DNA of 58,609 nt from Desulfurellales bacterium (GCA_027014115.1 JALWEJ010000015.1:1-58609), one strand, 5' to 3'; positions 27,201-36,230 are shown, counted from the first letter of the stretch. The notes: generated by a model not told the origin, from the letters alone. Translations and numbers: made by a program.

Positions 27201-29044
27201 TCTATTGAAAATCTTTGAATATAAACATCTTTTCCATCTATTTTTATGTTGGTAAAATCCTCATACAAAACATTCAATCCCATATTGTTCAACTTCGGCA
27301 AAATCTCATACAGAGGGGATTTGCTTAATGAATATATATTGAAAAACACACTGTCGTGCTGCGTATATATGGAAACCTGTTGTTTCTTTGTTTTTATAAG
27401 TTTTTCCAAATTATCCAAATCAAAGATAGCCTCTTCTGGTGATGTTTTGGATACATACTCTTCGTTAAAGCTTTTTAAATATCTGTTGGATATGTATGCG
27501 GCTTTACCGTAACCCATTTTTTTTATCAATAATGTATTGAAATTATCCTTCCAACTGGACACTATGTTCCTAAAATCGGATTCAATCTGTTTGATATCTA
27601 TGACTGGCTTTCTGTCCTTTGCAAATATCAGATAGTAATGAATCCTTATTATACGGGAACTTTGTGTGATAATTTTATATTCAATATCTCTTGTGCTTAG
27701 ATTTTTTTTCATGTATTCGGTAAATGATTCCAGATTCTTTTGCGAGTAAAACTTTACAGGCAAAACAACCATTAAATACAAACCATGTATTAAGCTTGTC
27801 TGCCTTGTTAGTATCTTAATTTTTTCTTCTGTTTCACAAGTCAAAAGCTCTTCAAGCAAAATCTTCAAATCCTCGGTTTTCGAAATAAACAAATCATCCT
27901 TAGGCAGGGTGTTGAAAATATCAATCGTATGCCTCTGCTCAAAGGAATCCTCAACAATATTTTCCTCAAACAATATTCTATCCAGCTTGGACTTCAAAAA
28001 CGGTATGTTTGAAGCCTGCTCTTTTAGAGCTTTTGGTGTAAACAAGCCTATTATGATATTTCTTCTGACAGGCTTTAAGTTTTCATCAAGCTCAGATATG
28101 GCAATGTAATCCATTCTTCTTGTATCGTATACATTGCTTTTTGAGTTTGTTTTGTCTATAACCATAATATTGCCGCTTTTGACAGTTTCCTGAGCAACCT
28201 CAGGCAAATCCTTAATGGATGTTTTCTTTATAAACCTTGAATTTTCGGTTTTCCTAAGAATTCCAAGACAGGAGTCTTTATCCATTTGAATCAAAATATC
28301 ATCTTTCGTGTATTCAAGGTTGTAGCTTCTTGCTCCAAGAAACAGGAAGTTTCCATCCAAAAGCCACATTAAAAACTCTTTGATATCTTCAGTTTCTTTT
28401 TCCGTAACCTTTTTTAAGTATATAGGGTCGTTCAGCTTTCTTGCTATATATTTTGTTCTTTTTTCCATCTCTTTAAAATCATCAACAGCAAGCGAGCTCT
28501 CTAATACGGCAATTTCTATATCTTTTTGCAGTTTATCCTTTTGTATATCGCTTATAGCGTCAATTAGGAAATAAAGATAAAGTTCTTTATCTCCGCTTTC
28601 CTGAGAGGATTTAATTTCAACAAGCTTTCCGCTTTTCTCTCTTTTGGATGTCAAAATGGGCTGAATGCTAAATTCTATAAAGAAGTCATTGAGATTGTTT
28701 ATGATTGAGGTAATACTATCCACAACAAAAGGGTTGTTTTGTGTCAAAAGCTTTATTTGGGTATATTTTTTATTGCTTATTGATATATCGGTCAACGAGA
28801 TTTTTAATTTATCTTTTGTGGTTTCTATAAAGTTCAAGCCATCGACCATCAGTCTTTTTATATCTTCTATTGAAAACTTTTCCACAAAACTTTCTAATTT
28901 TGAATAATTCAAAGATGAATCTACAAAAATATCAATAAGCTCTTTTGAGAAATCACCCTTTTTTGCCACATAACTTTTTATCTGCTTTATCATCGTTGAG
29001 TAATTATTTCTATCCAGCCTTTCAACAGACTCTTTATTCATCAC
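24269..29044 (-). CDS. gdh: Large NAD-dependent glutamate dehydrogenase (GDH-180 type)
   Basis: A 1591-residue enzyme oxidising glutamate to 2-oxoglutarate with NAD+. It belongs to the giant Bac_GDH family rather than the common 450-residue form. The catalytic domain is central: ARGGIRWSDRKDDFR near residue 800, MVKNAVIVPVGSKGGF just after, and the nucleotide-binding VAGIGDMSGDVFGNGLL near 970. The long N-terminal half carries ACT-like regulatory segments in relatives, and the C-terminal region is helical. GGAGG precedes both a GTG at 29044 and an ATG one codon later; either may start. It stands alone, 60 bases after mog. It links amino-acid use, perhaps from the peptide importer, to the TCA cycle. 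Confidence 0.92.
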   Translation of the reverse strand: MMNKESVERLDRNNYSTMIKQIKSYVAKKGDFSKELIDIFVDSSLNYSKLESFVEKFSIEDIKRLMVDGLNFIETTKDKLKISLTDISISNKKYTQIKLLTQNNPFVVDSITSIINNLNDFFIEFSIQPILTSKREKSGKLVEIKSSQESGDKELYLYFLIDAISDIQKDKLQKDIEIAVLESSLAVDDFKEMEKRTKYIARKLNDPIYLKKVTEKETEDIKEFLMWLLDGNFLFLGARSYNLEYTKDDILIQMDKDSCLGILRKTENSRFIKKTSIKDLPEVAQETVKSGNIMVIDKTNSKSNVYDTRRMDYIAISELDENLKPVRRNIIIGLFTPKALKEQASNIPFLKSKLDRILFEENIVEDSFEQRHTIDIFNTLPKDDLFISKTEDLKILLEELLTCETEEKIKILTRQTSLIHGLYLMVVLPVKFYSQKNLESFTEYMKKNLSTRDIEYKIITQSSRIIRIHYYLIFAKDRKPVIDIKQIESDFRNIVSSWKDNFNTLLIKKMGYGKAAYISNRYLKSFNEEYVSKTSPEEAIFDLDNLEKLIKTKKQQVSIYTQHDSVFFNIYSLSKSPLYEILPKLNNMGLNVLYEDFTNIKIDGKDVYIQRFSIDTLTLNMEDKDALFAAIKSNFEAIWDRIMEDDGLNKLTTSSALKWEYIDLLRALGNYLMQVNFQIKKSSLVSVLNKYYHISAMLIDFFDKRFSPEFAGFDTSNIYRDIKVSLETINDIHEYRIMHSILNTIESIVRTNFYKKSRKYHYISFKVDSSKILTMPLPRPMFEVYVHSAFMEGCHLRGGKVARGGIRWSDRKDDFRLEILGLMKTQMVKNAVIVPVGSKGGFIVKVQSNNRDEVVEWAKKSYRTLMRGLLDVTDNFDESNKEVFPQDVVHYDAFDPYLVVAADKGTATFSDIANEISEKEYGFWLKDAFASGGKHGYDHKVIGITARGAWQCVERHFREMGKNIYKDTFTVAGIGDMSGDVFGNGLLYVDTIKLQAAFNHIEIFIDPDPDPKASFKERKRLFDNALTWKHYNKDLLSKGGFIADRNSKAIKLTKEAKEFLQTDADELSGEEIIKLILQADVDLLWNGGIGTYVKSHTETNEDAGDRLNDAVRINANQLRAKIIGEGGNLGLTQKARIEYALNGGKINTDALDNSAGVDMSDHEVNLKILLNHLMKEGVIKDREERNKMLEDLSEEVTQRVLTHNYMQSFAVSLDEYRSKQESDLFYELNMFLYNKGLLHKEDYPFPTRKDLSLRNSKGIGYVRPELSVMLALNKMFIYDELLKSNVFSEDTIEQYATMYFPPTIRKKYSKYIPQHRLRNEIAFTFAVNLIINNNGAISLLKINMLTGQDYPTIMKSMIFAYDVLDVLDLREELFGYENKIPQQDIYKISLDIFDAINSLTINQLYLFGDSVSLDMKKEAEVKEWIKNYSKCCIENGIFKDAYLKKVDELKQIINEKLAKNIAKLYFLDDFIPAFNIAKLLNKDLKDVVNAIEAVYKYFGIKKILDYTKEIHISNEWDRLAQFSMIKNYTLSSVIMSTKLIKEFDGNIDVLIKSKKDDYKTYITDLNTIIGTKSTNLHPVMLIYDKLQKIIR

Positions 29045-29104
29045 AACATCCTCCGTAATTAAAAATTAAACTAATTTTAACTTATACAAACCAAAAGTCA
29101 ATTG

Positions 29105-29599
29105 TTAAGTGGCACACGGAGTAGTATCACCATTTAGTTTATCTACAGCATGAGGCAGTACCTCAATAATATACTCTAAGTTTTCTTTAACGGCTTTTGG
29201 TGAGCCGGGTAAATTGATTATAAGTTTACTATTTCTAACACCTGCAACCATCCTTGAAAGCATTGCCCTTTTGGTATACTTCAAAGAGTTGAACAGCATA
29301 GCTTGGCTGATAAAAGGTATCTCATATTCCAAAATCTCTTTTGTAGCCTGAGGTGTAACATCCCTCTCATACAGCCCTGTTCCGCCACTTGTTAAAATTG
29401 CATCAACATTTTCTAAATTTGAAAACTCAATCAATCTGTTTTTTATAAGCTCAAATTCGTCAGGTATGATTTCATATTCAACAAGTTTTGCGTTTATGAC
29501 TGCAAGTATATCTTCAACAATAGGTTTTATTTTGTCGTCCTTTGGATTTTTGTACCGAGAATCACTCAAAACCAAAAGAGCAAATCTATATTCTGACAT
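29105..29599 (-). CDS. mog: Molybdopterin adenylyltransferase-like protein (MogA/MoaB family)
   Basis: A 164-residue protein of the MoCF-binding family, which adenylates molybdopterin before molybdenum insertion. It has [16 protein letters not shown] at the N-terminus, the signature [21 protein letters not shown], and [17 protein letters not shown]. MogA and MoaB paralogues are not easily separated by these motifs. It overlaps hisF by 14 bases and no other cofactor gene is near. Its presence implies molybdo- or tungsto-enzymes elsewhere in the genome. Confidence 0.88.
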   Translation of the reverse strand: MSEYRFALLVLSDSRYKNPKDDKIKPIVEDILAVINAKLVEYEIIPDEFELIKNRLIEFSNLENVDAILTSGGTGLYERDVTPQATKEILEYEIPFISQAMLFNSLKYTKRAMLSRMVAGVRNSKLIINLPGSPKAVKENLEYIIEVLPHAVDKLNGDTTPCAT

Positions 29600-30338
29600 T
29601 GATACCCTCTTTTTTTAGATATTCTTTTGTTTGTTTGATGGTATACTCCCCAAAATGAAAAATCGATGCTGCCAAAGCCGCTGTTACACCTACATCGAAA
29701 GCATCTTTCATATGTTTGGGCGAGCCTGCGCCACCTGAAGCTATGACCGGTATATCAACAGCATCAACGATGGATTGTGTAAGCTCTATATCGTAGCCGT
29801 TTTTTGTTCCGTCTGCATCCATGCTTGTCAATAGTATTTCGCCAGCACCCCTATCCTGCACCTCTTTTGCCCACAAAACAGCATCTTTGCCTGCTGCAAT
29901 CCTTCCACCATTTATAAAAACCTCAAACCCCAACTTGGTTCTTCTTGCATCAATAGCAATTACAATACATTGACTGCCGAATATTCTCGAAGATTCATCT
30001 ATCAAAGAAGGGTTCTTTACAGCAGTCGAGTTAATCGATGTTTTATCTGCTCCGGCTTTTAGAAGTTTTCTTATATCATCTATACTGTTTATACCGCCAC
30101 CCACAGTAAGAGGCATAAACACTTTGGCTGCTGTCCTTTCAACCACATCGATTATTGTTTTTCTTTTTTCATGGCTTGCTGTTATATCCAAAAAAATCAA
30201 TTCATCGGCTTGCTGTTTATCATAAACCACTGCCTGTTCAACAGGGTCACCCGCATCCTGTAGATTAACAAAATTTATACCCTTAACAACCCTTCCGTCT
30301 TTAACATCGAGGCAAGGTATCACCCTTTTTACCAACAT
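29586..30338 (-). CDS. hisF: Imidazole glycerol phosphate synthase cyclase subunit
   Basis: HisF, with the glutaminase HisH, makes imidazole glycerol phosphate and AICAR. The 250-residue TIM barrel begins [16 protein letters not shown] with the catalytic Asp in CLDVKDG. It continues with [13 protein letters not shown], the second catalytic Asp in [13 protein letters not shown], and the phosphate site VIASGGAG. The ATG follows AAGGAGAG. hisH is not adjacent. The first gene of a short transcript with mog. Confidence 0.97.
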   Translation of the reverse strand: MLVKRVIPCLDVKDGRVVKGINFVNLQDAGDPVEQAVVYDKQQADELIFLDITASHEKRKTIIDVVERTAAKVFMPLTVGGGINSIDDIRKLLKAGADKTSINSTAVKNPSLIDESSRIFGSQCIVIAIDARRTKLGFEVFINGGRIAAGKDAVLWAKEVQDRGAGEILLTSMDADGTKNGYDIELTQSIVDAVDIPVIASGGAGSPKHMKDAFDVGVTAALAASIFHFGEYTIKQTKEYLKKEGINVRI

Positions 30339-30380
30339 ATAGAACTCTCCTTATATATCAGAATACCCATTCATAAAAAA

Positions 30381-30409
30381 ATTATAGTGCTTTTCTGTAT
30401 CACAATCAA
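30381..30409 (-). promoter_or_regulatory. Putative sigma-70 promoter for hisF-mog
   Basis: On the minus strand TTGATT (30404-30409), a 17-base spacer and a perfect TATAAT (30381-30386), about 40 bases before the hisF ATG. Confidence 0.65.
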
Positions 30410-30429
30410 GAAAAAAGGAATTTTTGCCA

Positions 30430-30468
30430 AAAAACAAAAAAAGGCAGGCCGCTGACGACCTGCCTTTT
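30430..30468 (-). terminator. Intrinsic terminator of the NIT chemoreceptor gene
   Basis: AAAAGGCAGG (read at 30439-30448 on plus) pairs with CCTGCCTTTT (30459-30468) around a 10-base loop. The minus strand then runs into T-rich sequence. It stops transcripts of the receptor before they reach hisF. Confidence 0.8.
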
Positions 30469-30492
30469 GAATGCTGCGGTTTAATTTTATAT

Positions 30493-32481
30493 TTATACTT
30501 TAAATCTTCCCACAAGCTGATTAACTCTGTCTGCTATGGAATTTAGCTGATCTGCCGATTTTGCCACCTCTCCAACAGCTTTTGCATTTTCTCTTGCGGC
30601 ATCTGCCACCTCTCTTATCTGCATGTCAATCTCTGCAACTGTTGATGAGAGTTCCTCCGTCGCTGCAGAAGTCGAATTAACCTCTTCTATGACACTGTTT
30701 GTTCTTTCAACAACCTGCTCTATATGTTCTTTGTCTTCTTGAGCCTTAATCTCTTCTGCAAGTATCATTTCGCTTGCCTGTTTTGTCTTATCAACAGCAG
30801 TTGTTGTATCGTTCTGCATCTTCCCAATCATAGACTTTATCTCTTCTGTTGCATGCTGTGTCTTTTCTGCAAGTTTTCTAACCTCATCTGCAACAACAGC
30901 AAAGCCGCGTCCTGCCTCACCGGCTCTTGCTGCCTCTATTGCAGCATTCAATGCAAGTAAATTTGTCTGGTCTGCTATTTCGTTAATAACACCTACTATT
31001 TGACCAATCTGTTTAGAGGCTTCACCGACTGTGTTTATCTGCTCCATTGCCTCTTTTGCAAGAAGGGCGTTCTGTCTCATTCTTTCAAGTCTTTCTTCTA
31101 TATCCCTAAGCATCTGCTGGTTGACATCTCCAACATCGGCAGCAAGCGTGTTGATGTTTTCTGTTGAGCGGGCAACACCATCTACAGCTTGAGATGTGTC
31201 ATTGACAGCATTGGCTATCTCCTGCATGCTTCTTGTTGTTTCTTCTGTTGTCGAGGACATCTGGTTGGAGGCTTGGAATAATCCGGAGGAATGCGTCTCA
31301 AGCTCTTTTACACTGCTTTTAACATCCTTAATCATAACCTGGGTTTTTTCTATAAACTTATTAAACCAATCGGCTAATTCTCCAAGTTCGTCTTTTGAGT
31401 TTATATTGATTCTTTGTGTTAAATCACCCTCTCCCTCAACAAGCTCTTTTGTTTCATTCGTCAATGTTTTTATGTTTGCAAGAACATATTTGAATATGGA
31501 GAATATCAACAGCATGATGGCTAATATTCCTACGGCAAACATGGATAAATAAATCATCAAATCCTTTAGAGATTGACCTATCTCTTTTGACATGTCGTTT
31601 AGTATGGTATCTTCCATAAAATCTTCTATATTCTTTAAAATATTAATTTTCTTAGTTATTGTTGCAAACCAGTATTTGGGGTCAACATTAAAACCGCCTG
31701 TAAGCATGTTGTCTATAGCAATCTTTCTCATTCTGTCCACTTCATCAATACTCTTTCCGTGAAAATGCATATTGTAGTAATCAAGAAACTTTTTATTTGC
31801 AGATATCTTGAACGAATGGAAATAGCTCTTCTGTTCTGCAATAAGCGTGATAAATTTTTCATACATACCTTTTCTGAATTTGCCCTGAGCAAATGTATTG
31901 GACAAAACTGCTCTTTCTATTCCAGCTCTTTCTTTTGAGAGTAGGAAATTTGTATATGCATTAAGCTCTTTGGATATGTTGGGGTCGTCTATGGCAAAAC
32001 CGATGGAACCTACTGCATTTAATAAATCCGCATTTATTTTTGTATAGTATTTAACCTCGTTTTGAACGGTTACGGATAGGGAGTCGACTTGACTTCTTAT
32101 GTTCTGGAGGCTGCTGAGCTGACTCATTGCGCTGTTGTAATATTTTGCAAATCTTGCGTTATAACCGTTTATATCCATATGGGATGCTGCTTCTTTGAGC
32201 TCTCTCAATTTTTTATCTGTCAGTAATCTTTGGTTTGCAAGTATAGATTTAAACTTTGCTCCCTTTGCACCAAGGTATCCTGCCGAAGCTCCTCTTTCTT
32301 TTTGAGTTTCATGAACAAGACTGCCTATCTTGACAGCAAGCAGTACAGCTTCTTTTGAATCTTTTATATTGCTGTATGTTTTAAACTTTTCATAAGATAA
32401 GAGTAATGCAAAAAAGAGTATAACCAAAGAAATAATAAAAATCACAAAAGAGAGCTTCTTTTTTAAACTCATATCCTTCAT
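30493..32481 (-). CDS. Transmembrane chemoreceptor with NIT (nitrate/nitrite-sensing) domain
   Basis: A receptor of about 662 residues. One membrane span follows the basic N-terminus ([19 protein letters not shown]) and a second lies near residues 312-335 ([17 protein letters not shown]). The periplasmic domain between them carries NIT hallmarks: [15 protein letters not shown] near residue 58 and [21 protein letters not shown] near 190. Members of this family are linked to nitrate and nitrite sensing. A HAMP domain follows ([18 protein letters not shown]), then a full signalling domain with tip [20 protein letters not shown] use the ATG at 32481 after GGGGG; a GTG two codons earlier overlaps it. 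It has no C-terminal CheR-binding pentapeptide. Confidence 0.87.
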   Translation of the reverse strand: MKDMSLKKKLSFVIFIISLVILFFALLLSYEKFKTYSNIKDSKEAVLLAVKIGSLVHETQKERGASAGYLGAKGAKFKSILANQRLLTDKKLRELKEAASHMDINGYNARFAKYYNSAMSQLSSLQNIRSQVDSLSVTVQNEVKYYTKINADLLNAVGSIGFAIDDPNISKELNAYTNFLLSKERAGIERAVLSNTFAQGKFRKGMYEKFITLIAEQKSYFHSFKISANKKFLDYYNMHFHGKSIDEVDRMRKIAIDNMLTGGFNVDPKYWFATITKKINILKNIEDFMEDTILNDMSKEIGQSLKDLMIYLSMFAVGILAIMLLIFSIFKYVLANIKTLTNETKELVEGEGDLTQRININSKDELGELADWFNKFIEKTQVMIKDVKSSVKELETHSSGLFQASNQMSSTTEETTRSMQEIANAVNDTSQAVDGVARSTENINTLAADVGDVNQQMLRDIEERLERMRQNALLAKEAMEQINTVGEASKQIGQIVGVINEIADQTNLLALNAAIEAARAGEAGRGFAVVADEVRKLAEKTQHATEEIKSMIGKMQNDTTTAVDKTKQASEMILAEEIKAQEDKEHIEQVVERTNSVIEEVNSTSAATEELSSTVAEIDMQIREVADAARENAKAVGEVAKSADQLNSIADRVNQLVGRFKV

Positions 32482-32510
32482 AGCCACCCCCTAACTTAAG
32501 AATTCTAATT

Positions 32511-32539
32511 ATTCTACACAAATAATGTATTCATATCAA
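32511..32539 (-). promoter_or_regulatory. Putative promoter for the NIT chemoreceptor
   Basis: On the minus strand TTGATA (32534-32539), 17 bases, TAGAAT (32511-32516). No flagellar sigma-28 motif was seen in the same gap. Confidence 0.45.
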
Positions 32540-32606
32540 TAAATTTATTTTTTTCCAAAAGAGCATAAAGTCAATCCCAAAAAATTTTTTGCTTAACAAT
32601 GAAGTA

Positions 32607-32635
32607 TTTACAAGCTTCGGGAATTATAGTATAGT
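32607..32635 (+). promoter_or_regulatory. Promoter predicting a leaderless thioesterase mRNA
   Basis: TTTACA (32607-32612), a 17-base spacer, TATAGT (32630-32635). Transcription would start near 32642, which is the A of the thioesterase ATG. No Shine-Dalgarno sequence lies upstream. Confidence 0.5.
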
Positions 32636-32641
32636 TAATTT

Positions 32642-33118
32642 ATGAGAAATCTGCCGAGATATAAAAAATGTTTTGTATGTGGGAAAGAAAATCCTATAGG
32701 ACTCAATGTAACATTCAAAACAGACAACAAAAAGGTCTATGCATCAATAACATTGGATAATAGATACATAGGTTATGCAGACAGAATTCACGGTGGTATT
32801 GCAGCATCACTGCTTGATGAGATAATGGGCTGGTCATGTAGTGTTGTTACAAAAAAACTGTACTACACAGCAGAGCTGACCGTTAAATACAAAAAACCGA
32901 TACCTTCAAATTGTGAGCTCTTCTTTGAAGCCGAAATGGCTGCACAAAAGCACTCTTTGTGTCTTGCAAAAGCAGAATTAAGAGATGCACAAAACAATAT
33001 TCTTGCACAAGCAAACGGAAAATATTTTCCTATTAACGATGAATCGGAATATGAAATTTTAAGGATGCTTCACCATGAGCCTGAGGATAACTCACCTGTT
33101 ACAAAAGATGATATCTAA
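32642..33118 (+). CDS. Hotdog-fold thioesterase (PaaI/YbgC-like)
   Basis: A 158-residue single-domain hotdog protein. The N-terminal CFVCGKENPIGLNV has a CxxC found in a subgroup of PaaI-like thioesterases. The hotdog helix carries GYADRIHGGIAASLLDEIMGW with the expected HGG. The C-terminal strand reads LTVKYKKPIPSNCELFFEAE. Such enzymes hydrolyse acyl-CoA thioesters; the substrate is unknown. The start lacks a ribosome-binding site and coincides with the predicted transcript start. Its stop codon overlaps the convergent argJ stop by 4 bases, with no terminator between them. Confidence 0.85.
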   Translation: MRNLPRYKKCFVCGKENPIGLNVTFKTDNKKVYASITLDNRYIGYADRIHGGIAASLLDEIMGWSCSVVTKKLYYTAELTVKYKKPIPSNCELFFEAEMAAQKHSLCLAKAELRDAQNNILAQANGKYFPINDESEYEILRMLHHEPEDNSPVTKDDI

Positions 33119-34317
33119 GTGTGATACTCCGCATTGATTTTTACATAATCGTAGCTTATATCACTAAACCACATGTTGTAGCTTGATGTGCCCAATCCCA
33201 CATCAATAAGAATTTTTATTTCATGGTTTTTCATATATTCATTAAGTTTCTGTTTGTCAGCAGAGGCTTTTTTGCCAAATTCAAAAACAGGGCAATCCCC
33301 GATATAAACCTTTAGTTTATCTGGATTTATATTGGAGTTAGCATAACCTACGGCATCGACAATCCTGCCCCAATTCGGATCTTGACCAAACAGAGCAGTT
33401 TTTACAAGCAGGGAATTGGAAATGCTTCTTGCAATATTCTCTGCATCACTGCAGGAATCCGCACCGACCACAATAACCTCGGCAAGTTTTGTTGCTCCCT
33501 CTCCGTCTTTTACTATCATTTTAGCCAAATTTGTACACAAATGAGTAAGATTGTCTTCGAAAAACCTATAGAGTTCACCGTCATCTACGATTTTTTCATT
33601 TTCAGATTCAAGTGTGCTTGCTATAAACACCGTATCATTCGTTGATGCATCACCATCAACGCTAATTCTGTTAAAAGAATGGTCAACTGCGTGCTTAAGG
33701 GCTGTATCAAGCATTTCTTTTGATATGTTTATGTCAGTAACTATAAATCCCAGCATTGTTCCCATGTTGGGATGTATCATACCGGCACCCTTTGCTGCAC
33801 CGCCAATTGCAAACGGTTTTCCAAAAAAACTGCATTCAAGGGCATATTCTTTTGGGTATGTGTCTGTTGTCATTATGGACTTTGCAAATTCATTGGCGTT
33901 ATTTCCCATATTATCTATCAACTCATCCAAAGAAGAGTTTATGTTTTGATAAGGCAAATCCTCTCCTATGATTCCCGTTGATGCAACAAAGATTTCATCT
34001 TTTTTCACACCAAGCTTGCTTGATAAATTATTCACTATGGATTCTATCGCCTCAAATCCGTTTGCGTTGCAGGCATTGGCGTTTCCGCTGTTTACGATTA
34101 CAGCTTTTATGTTATGGTTTTTTTTCATAAGCTCCATATCATACAAAACAGGAGCTGCTTTTATCTTGTTTTTGGTAAAAACTGCCGAGGAAACCGTATC
34201 TTTTCCAAAATATATCAATCCGACATCTTTTGGTTTTTTTGTCAGATGAGCACCTGCAGCAGCTGTTTTTACAGAACTTGCTATATTTATCGATTTATTA
34301 GATTCTTTTACTTTCAT
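33115..34317 (-). CDS. argJ: Bifunctional ornithine acetyltransferase/N-acetylglutamate synthase
   Basis: ArgJ moves acetyl from N-acetylornithine to glutamate, recycling acetyl in arginine synthesis, and in bifunctional forms also makes N-acetylglutamate from acetyl-CoA. The self-cleavage site is visible in GAGMIHPNMGTMLGF, where the Thr of GTML becomes the N-terminal nucleophile of the beta chain. Other family stretches are VNSGNANACNANG, DGDASTNDT and FGQDPNWGRI. The length of 400 residues is usual. The start overlaps the argC stop (ATGA). Confidence 0.95.
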   Translation of the reverse strand: MKVKESNKSINIASSVKTAAAGAHLTKKPKDVGLIYFGKDTVSSAVFTKNKIKAAPVLYDMELMKKNHNIKAVIVNSGNANACNANGFEAIESIVNNLSSKLGVKKDEIFVASTGIIGEDLPYQNINSSLDELIDNMGNNANEFAKSIMTTDTYPKEYALECSFFGKPFAIGGAAKGAGMIHPNMGTMLGFIVTDINISKEMLDTALKHAVDHSFNRISVDGDASTNDTVFIASTLESENEKIVDDGELYRFFEDNLTHLCTNLAKMIVKDGEGATKLAEVIVVGADSCSDAENIARSISNSLLVKTALFGQDPNWGRIVDAVGYANSNINPDKLKVYIGDCPVFEFGKKASADKQKLNEYMKNHEIKILIDVGLGTSSYNMWFSDISYDYVKINAEYHT

Positions 34318-35336
34318 GGGTAATAAGGGTAGGGCATAAGCCCCTCTGTTTCATTCAGATTAAACATAATATTCATATTTTGAACCGCCTGTCCGCTTGC
34401 CCCTTTAATTAGATTATCTATCACACTTACTATAACCACCCTACCGCTTCTTGAATCAACCTCAAATCCTATATCGCAGAAGTTGCTGCCTTTAACATTA
34501 TTTGTTGACGGCAGACCTTTTGAAATTCTGACAAACGGGCTGTTTAAATAAAACTTCTCATACAAATCAAATAGATATTCTTTATCTATAGGGTTTTTGG
34601 GCTGGACATACACTGTTGATAAAATTCCTCTCTGCATCGGTATAAGGTGTGGTGAGAATATAAGCTGCACATCTGTATTTGAAATTTTTGACAAAAACTC
34701 TTCAATCTCGGGTGTGTGCCTGTGGTTGCAGACAGAATATGCCTTGAAATTTTCATTTACTTCACAATACTGCAAACCTTCTTTTACACCCCTACCGGCA
34801 CCGCTTACACCGGATTTTGAGTCGGCTATAATATTTTTGGTGTCGATATATTTGAGTATAGGGGCAGCTGCAAGTATAACGCTTGTTGCATAACAACCGG
34901 GGTTTGCAGTAAGCGTTGACATCTTTATCTGCTTTCTGTTTATTTCGCAAAGCCCATAGACGGCTTCTTTTAAAATATCTTGAGCTAAATGTTCTTTTTT
35001 ATACCATGTTTTATATGTGTCGGCATTGGACAACCTAAAATCGGCACTCAAATCTATAATCTTCACATTTCCATATACCTGTTTTGCTATATCCATAGAA
35101 ACGGTGTGAGGAAGTGCTAAAAACAGAACATCAAGATTTTTTATGCGTTCTATGTCTATATCTTCAACCGTTATATCTATCAATCCCTTAAATTGAGGGT
35201 ATATATCTGATAATTTTTTTCCTACATCACTTCTTGAGGCTATATAATTTAAAACCGTATCTTTATGGAAGGATAGAATCTTTACAAGTTCCAAACCGGC
35301 AAAACCGGTTATTCCAACAATACCAGCACTAATCAT
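34314..35336 (-). CDS. argC: N-acetyl-gamma-glutamyl-phosphate reductase
   Basis: ArgC reduces N-acetylglutamyl phosphate to the semialdehyde with NADPH. It begins ISAGIVGITGFAGLELVKIL (nucleotide binding) and has the catalytic Cys in LTANPGCYATSVILA and the family segment SGVSGAGRG. I place the start at the ATG at 35336, giving 340 residues. A GTG nine codons upstream lies within the rpsI terminator hairpin and cannot be right. The ATG follows the terminator's T-run directly and has no Shine-Dalgarno sequence, which is unusual. The argJ gene overlaps its end. Confidence 0.93.
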   Translation of the reverse strand: MISAGIVGITGFAGLELVKILSFHKDTVLNYIASRSDVGKKLSDIYPQFKGLIDITVEDIDIERIKNLDVLFLALPHTVSMDIAKQVYGNVKIIDLSADFRLSNADTYKTWYKKEHLAQDILKEAVYGLCEINRKQIKMSTLTANPGCYATSVILAAAPILKYIDTKNIIADSKSGVSGAGRGVKEGLQYCEVNENFKAYSVCNHRHTPEIEEFLSKISNTDVQLIFSPHLIPMQRGILSTVYVQPKNPIDKEYLFDLYEKFYLNSPFVRISKGLPSTNNVKGSNFCDIGFEVDSRSGRVVIVSVIDNLIKGASGQAVQNMNIMFNLNETEGLMPYPYYP

Positions 35337-35339
35337 TTT

Positions 35340-35380
35340 AAAAAATAAAAAACCCGCAAACACTGCTTTGGTGCTGCGGG
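35340..35380 (-). terminator. Intrinsic terminator after rpsI, directly before the argC start
   Basis: On the minus strand CCCGCA pairs with TGCGGG, with inner CAC/GTG pairs (35353-35380), followed by a 13-base A/T run rich in T (35340-35352). The argC ATG begins three bases later. Confidence 0.82.
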
Positions 35381-35398
35381 CATAATATTGTTAATTGA

Positions 35399-35791
35399 TT
35401 ATCTCTTGGACCACTGGAATGATTTTCTTGCTTTCTTTCTGCCGTATTTCTTTCTCTCTTTTGCCCTTGCATCCCTTGAAAGCAAACCGAGGGGTTTAAG
35501 AGTTCCTCTCAAATTAGGGTCATACTCAACCAAAGCTTTAGAAATACCGTGCCTTAAAGCTTCAGCCTGAGCCATTATACCGCCGCCTTTAACAGTAGCC
35601 AAAATATCTATTTTGCCTGTTAGGTTAGCCATATTGATAGGATATTGAATCTTTAGTTTTGCGTCTGCCAAACCGCCGAAATACTCATCCAACGACTTTT
35701 TATTGACTGAAATCGAACCACTTCCGTTAGATATCCATACCCTTGCAACAGATGTTTTTCTCTTTCCGGTTGCATAAAATCTATTTTCCAT
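35399..35791 (-). CDS. rpsI: 30S ribosomal protein S9
   Basis: A 130-residue ribosomal protein of the small-subunit head whose C-terminal tail reaches the P-site tRNA. It starts NRFYATGKRKTSVARVWI and ends with the conserved KKYGRKKARKSFQWSKR, including the terminal K-R. The spacing to rplM is 10 bases, with AAGGGGTG before the ATG. The rplM-rpsI order is the standard bacterial arrangement. A terminator follows. Confidence 0.98.
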   Translation of the reverse strand: MENRFYATGKRKTSVARVWISNGSGSISVNKKSLDEYFGGLADAKLKIQYPINMANLTGKIDILATVKGGGIMAQAEALRHGISKALVEYDPNLRGTLKPLGLLSRDARAKERKKYGRKKARKSFQWSKR

Positions 35792-35801
35792 TTAGCACCC
35801 C

Positions 35802-36230
35802 TTAAACTTCTACCTTGATAGGATTCTGCGCCTTGTGAGGATGTTCCTCACCTGCATAAACCTTAAGTTTTGTAATTATTCTGTTTGAGAGCCTATTCTT
35901 TGGAAGCATTCCCTTAACGGCATGCGTAATCACCCTTTCGGGGAACTTCTCAAGCATCTCTTTTGCGCTTACCGCTTTGATACCGCCAATATATCCGCTG
36001 TGTCTGTAGTAATGCTTCTGCTCAAGTTTATTTCCTGTCAGCCTAACATCTTTTGCGTTAATTACAACAACAAAAGCACCAGTATCAACATTTGGCGTAA
36101 ATGTAGGCTTGTTTTTTCCTCTCAAAAGAACGGCTATCTGAGTAGCTATCCTTCCCAATGTTTTTCCTTTGGCGTCTATTAAATACCATTGCCTGTTTTC
36201 AGGTTCAAATTTTCCCATAAAAGTTTTCAT
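35802..36230 (-). CDS. rplM: 50S ribosomal protein L13
   Basis: A 142-residue large-subunit protein needed early in assembly. It shows [19 protein letters not shown] at the N-terminus, [20 protein letters not shown] in the middle and [22 protein letters not shown] towards the end. GAGGAG lies 10 bases before the ATG. It heads a two-gene transcript with rpsI from the promoter at 36278-36306. Confidence 0.98.
   Translation of the reverse strand: MKTFMGKFEPENRQWYLIDAKGKTLGRIATQIAVLLRGKNKPTFTPNVDTGAFVVVINAKDVRLTGNKLEQKHYYRHSGYIGGIKAVSAKEMLEKFPERVITHAVKGMLPKNRLSNRIITKLKVYAGEEHPHKAQNPIKVEV

Noticed and set aside
35337-35363. Upstream extension of argC from a GTG at 35363
   Set aside because: The nine extra codons are encoded by the terminator hairpin and its T-run; homology begins at the ATG at 35336.
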